Position numbers and translations under genes: made by a program
Origin: Rhabditophanes sp. KR3021
Taxonomy: Eukaryota > Nematoda > Chromadorea > Rhabditida > Alloionematidae
DNA length: 64,000 bases
Direction: 5' to 3'
Assembly: GCA_963281155.1 (NCBI GenBank)
Contig: CAUJLY010000006.1
Coordinates: forward strand, 1,302,001 to 1,366,000
In this document: positions 61,901 to 64,000 of the stretch, one piece after another
Numbering within the stretch: position 1 is the first letter of the stretch
Layout: each line of letters opens with the position of its first letter
The notes under the pieces: model-generated
What the model saw: only the letters and a program-made list of their open reading frames with translations
Database searches by the model: none
Told to the model about the DNA's origin: nothing

Positions 61901-64000
61901 TTTATGTTCAACGGGAGATTCACCAAATGATTCCTCCTTATGCGACACAAATTCTTGTTGCTCAACTGGAGATTCACCAACTGATTCTTCTTTATGTGAT
62001 ACAAATTCTATGTGTTCAACGGGAGACTCAGTAAGTGATTCTTCCTTATGCGATTCAAATTCTTTGTGCTCAACGGGAGATTCATCAAATGATTCCTCCT
62101 TATGCGATACGAATTCTTTGTGTCCGATGGGAGATTCGGTAAATGATTCAGCAAGTGATTCTTCCTGATGTGACACGAATTCTTTGTGTTCGATGGGAGA
62201 TTCAGCAAGTGACTCTTCCTTATGTGATACAAATTCTTTTTGTTCAATTGGAGATTCACCAAATGACTCTTCCTTATGTGATTCTATGTTTTCAACGGGA
62301 GATTCGGTAAATGATTCTTTTTCATGTGCTTGAAGTTGAGACGTTTTGGCTAATTTTGATTGTTCGTCTTCGTCATCCTGAGAATAAGTTTCAAGAACAA
62401 ATTGTTCTTCAGATTCGGGTGTCACATCAGTGAATTCTGATTTATGAATTGGAGATCCGGTAAAGAAAGTACTTGGTTCATCATGATTTGTATCCTTCTC
62501 TTCGACGAATGATTTAGGATGAGTAATTTCTTCTGCAATATTTGTTTCTTCGTATGATTTCGTATGATCAAAAACATTACCATTCTTTAATAAAGAACCA
62601 GCAATAACTGCAGTCTGTACAACGGTAGGCATAATGTTCGAACTTTCCAATTCATAAGGACGTTGGGTTTCATCATCATTCTTTTCCGATTTAAATTGAC
62701 TTTCTGAAATCAGAGTCTTGTCTTCTTCATCCTCAAATTGCTTCAAAAAACGTGGAATGTTATAAGCTCTAAAGCGAGCTTCACTTGATTCAAAAGTAGC
62801 AATAAATTGAGAAGCAATTGGTTGAATATATTCTGGGGATAATTCGGGCAATTGCTCATCCTGAATCGATGAAGTTTCTCTCTTAGTAATTAGAGAATCT
62901 TCGTGAATTGGAGATACATCAAATGATTCTTTTTGATAGACAGGAGATTCGACAATAAAGTCTTTTTCTAAAGTAGATGATTCAATGAACAAATCGTGCT
63001 TTGGAGTATCAACTTTTTCAATTAGAGATTCTTGAATTAATTCTTTTTCATGTACTGGAGATTCGGAAATAAATTTTTCTTCTTTGGTAGGAGATTCTGC
63101 AATTAATTCTCGTTCTATAACAGAGGATTCAAGAATAAATTCTTCATCTTTTGATGGAGATTCAGATATAAATTGCATTTCTTGATCTGGAGCTTCAACC
63201 ACTGATTCCTTTTCCACAATAGACGACTTAGAGATGAATTCTTTCTCAACAACAGGAGACTCTAAGATATATTCCTCTGCTTTTGTAGGAGATGTGGGAA
63301 TAGATTCTCTCTCAACAATTGGAGACTCAGAGATGAATTCTTCCTCAACAACAGGAGACTCAGATGTGAATTCTTTTGTAACATTAGGTGACTCTGGAAT
63401 AACTTCCCTTTCTTCATCACTGGATTCTTCAATAAACTCCTTTTCATGTTTTGGAGATTCAGGAATAAATTCTTTCTCAACAATTGGAGACTCGGAAATA
63501 AATTCTCTTTCAATAATTGGAGACTCAGAGATGAATTCTCTCTCAACAATCGGAGATTCAGAGATGAATTCTCTCGACAATTGGAGACTCAGAAATGATT
63601 TTCTTTTCTTCAACAGTTGGTTCTTGAATATATTCCTTGTCATGCACTGGTGATTCGGGAATGAATTCCTCCTTTTGCACATCAGATACCAAAACAAACT
63701 CCCCTTCGTGATCTGGAGACTCAGAAATAAATTCTCTTTCCTGTATGGGAGATTCAGAAACAATATGCTTGTCGTCGATTGGAGACTCAGGGATGAATTC
63801 CTTCTCATATACTGGACTCTCAACGAATTCATTTTTATATTGTGATGCTGTTTCAGATACCAATTCTTCTGTCTTATCAACTGGAGTATCTACCCAGTCT
63901 TTGTGGTGATAATCAACAGTTTCAACTGAAATACTTTCTTTTAAAGAAGATGGGTGAGAGGATTCTTCTTTCTGAGTTGATAAATCGTGTTCACTTTCCT
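55952..64000 (-). CDS. Giant acidic repeat protein, C-terminal part (5' end outside the window)
   Basis: A single uninterrupted exon of over 8 kb encodes the last ~2,680 residues of a very large protein; the frame is open to the window edge. It is dominated by Glu, Ser, Asp and Pro. An 11-residue unit (EFISESPIVEK) repeats at 63.0-64.0 kb and 59.5-60.2 kb, an 18-residue unit (SHKEESFGESPVEHKEFV) about nine times at 61.85-62.3 kb, and a DRMSxSQMSE unit at 57.6-57.8 kb. The C-terminus switches to a Thr-rich TTTVTTFQTTQTT stretch and a folded-looking end (VKFTGTESEDRLKQL). No enzyme, TM or signal is visible. A 2-nt deletion relative to the repeat at about 63571-63580 shifts the frame. Giant-exon cytoskeletal adapters such as neuronal ankyrin are one possible class; identity unproven. 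Confidence 0.8.
57630..57790 (-). repeat. Coding tandem repeat, DRMSxSQMSE unit
   Basis: Five to six consecutive copies of a roughly 10-13 residue unit (RMSPSQMSEVKD, RMSTSQMSED, RMSVSQISEDRD, RMSASQTSD) lie within the giant exon. Confidence 0.85.
59500..60200 (-). repeat. Coding tandem repeat, KEFIxESPxxE unit
   Basis: About 20 imperfect copies of an 11-residue (33-nt) unit such as KELISESPVLE sit in the giant exon. The same unit family recurs near 63-64 kb. Confidence 0.85.
61850..62300 (-). repeat. Coding tandem repeat, SHKEES-ESPVEHKEF unit
   Basis: About nine copies of an 18-residue (54-nt) unit, highly similar to each other, suggest recent expansion. It appears to be a longer version of the 11-residue ESP unit. 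Confidence 0.9.
63000..64000 (-). repeat. Coding tandem repeat, EFISESPIVER unit with frame slip
   Basis: Near-identical 33-nt units follow each other. At 63571-63580 one copy is 2 nt shorter, so the reading frame changes between the two flanking repeat blocks, which each keep the repeat pattern in their own frame. Confidence 0.85.

Noticed and set aside
1..64000. Search for transposons, CRISPR, rRNA or tRNA genes
   Set aside because: No terminal repeats with transposase, CRISPR spacing, rRNA-like or tRNA-like segments were seen by eye; a computational scan was not possible.

Overview
The window is eukaryotic and fits a nematode. It is AT-rich, gene-dense and intron-rich. Introns are mostly 35-115 nt, and most start with GTAAG-like donors and end in T-rich ...TTTTCAG/TTTTAG acceptors. 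Many products belong to nematode-typical or nematode-expanded families: DB module, NRF-6-type acyltransferase, nematode Ly6/quiver-like proteins, VWA plus C-type lectin, an aquaporin-like protein with degenerate NPA motifs, a ZHP-type meiotic RING protein, and globin with an extended N-terminus. Base composition and gene style would suit a clade IV worm (Strongyloides/Rhabditophanes-like), but that placement is a guess. All gene models below were spliced by eye.

Layout. 1-5.1 kb: a secreted Q/P-rich DB-module protein, then a decayed minus-strand gene with zinc-finger-like remnants. 5.4-9.3 kb: an NRF-6-like acyltransferase (+) and a four-exon GPI-type Ly6/quiver-like gene (-). 13.1-16.9 kb: a transmembrane receptor kinase-like predicted pseudokinase and a small secreted, possibly neuropeptide, precursor (both -). 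18.6-19.6 kb: an aquaporin-like six-TM protein (+). 22.2-29.7 kb: a ROR/CAM-1-type receptor (Ig, Frizzled, Kringle, TM, kinase) with two introns over 2 kb. 31.5-36.5 kb: V-ATPase subunit E, a second Ly6-like gene, a convergent PEBP gene, and a tiny membrane protein. 36.9-44.4 kb (-): a cysteine-rich secreted protein, a FoxG-type forkhead factor and a globin. 45.5-50.6 kb: a VWA/C-type lectin protein (-) and inositol-3-phosphate synthase (+) with an apparent 1-nt frameshift. 51.4-55.6 kb: a ZHP-3/RNF212-like RING protein (-), a C2H2 zinc-finger pseudogene (+), an atypical-PKC pseudogene (-) and a 76-aa small gene (-). 55.95-64 kb: the 3' end of a giant intronless exon (-) encoding an acidic Ser/Pro/Glu repeat protein that runs off the window.

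The genes do not form a pathway. The arrangement looks like a normal nematode autosomal segment with individual genes, long AT-rich spacers and several recently dying duplicates. The most interesting items are two receptor kinases that have independently lost catalytic residues, the giant repeat exon, the aquaporin-like protein without NPA motifs, the frameshifted INO1, a GC-AG intron in the ZHP gene, and three broken genes.
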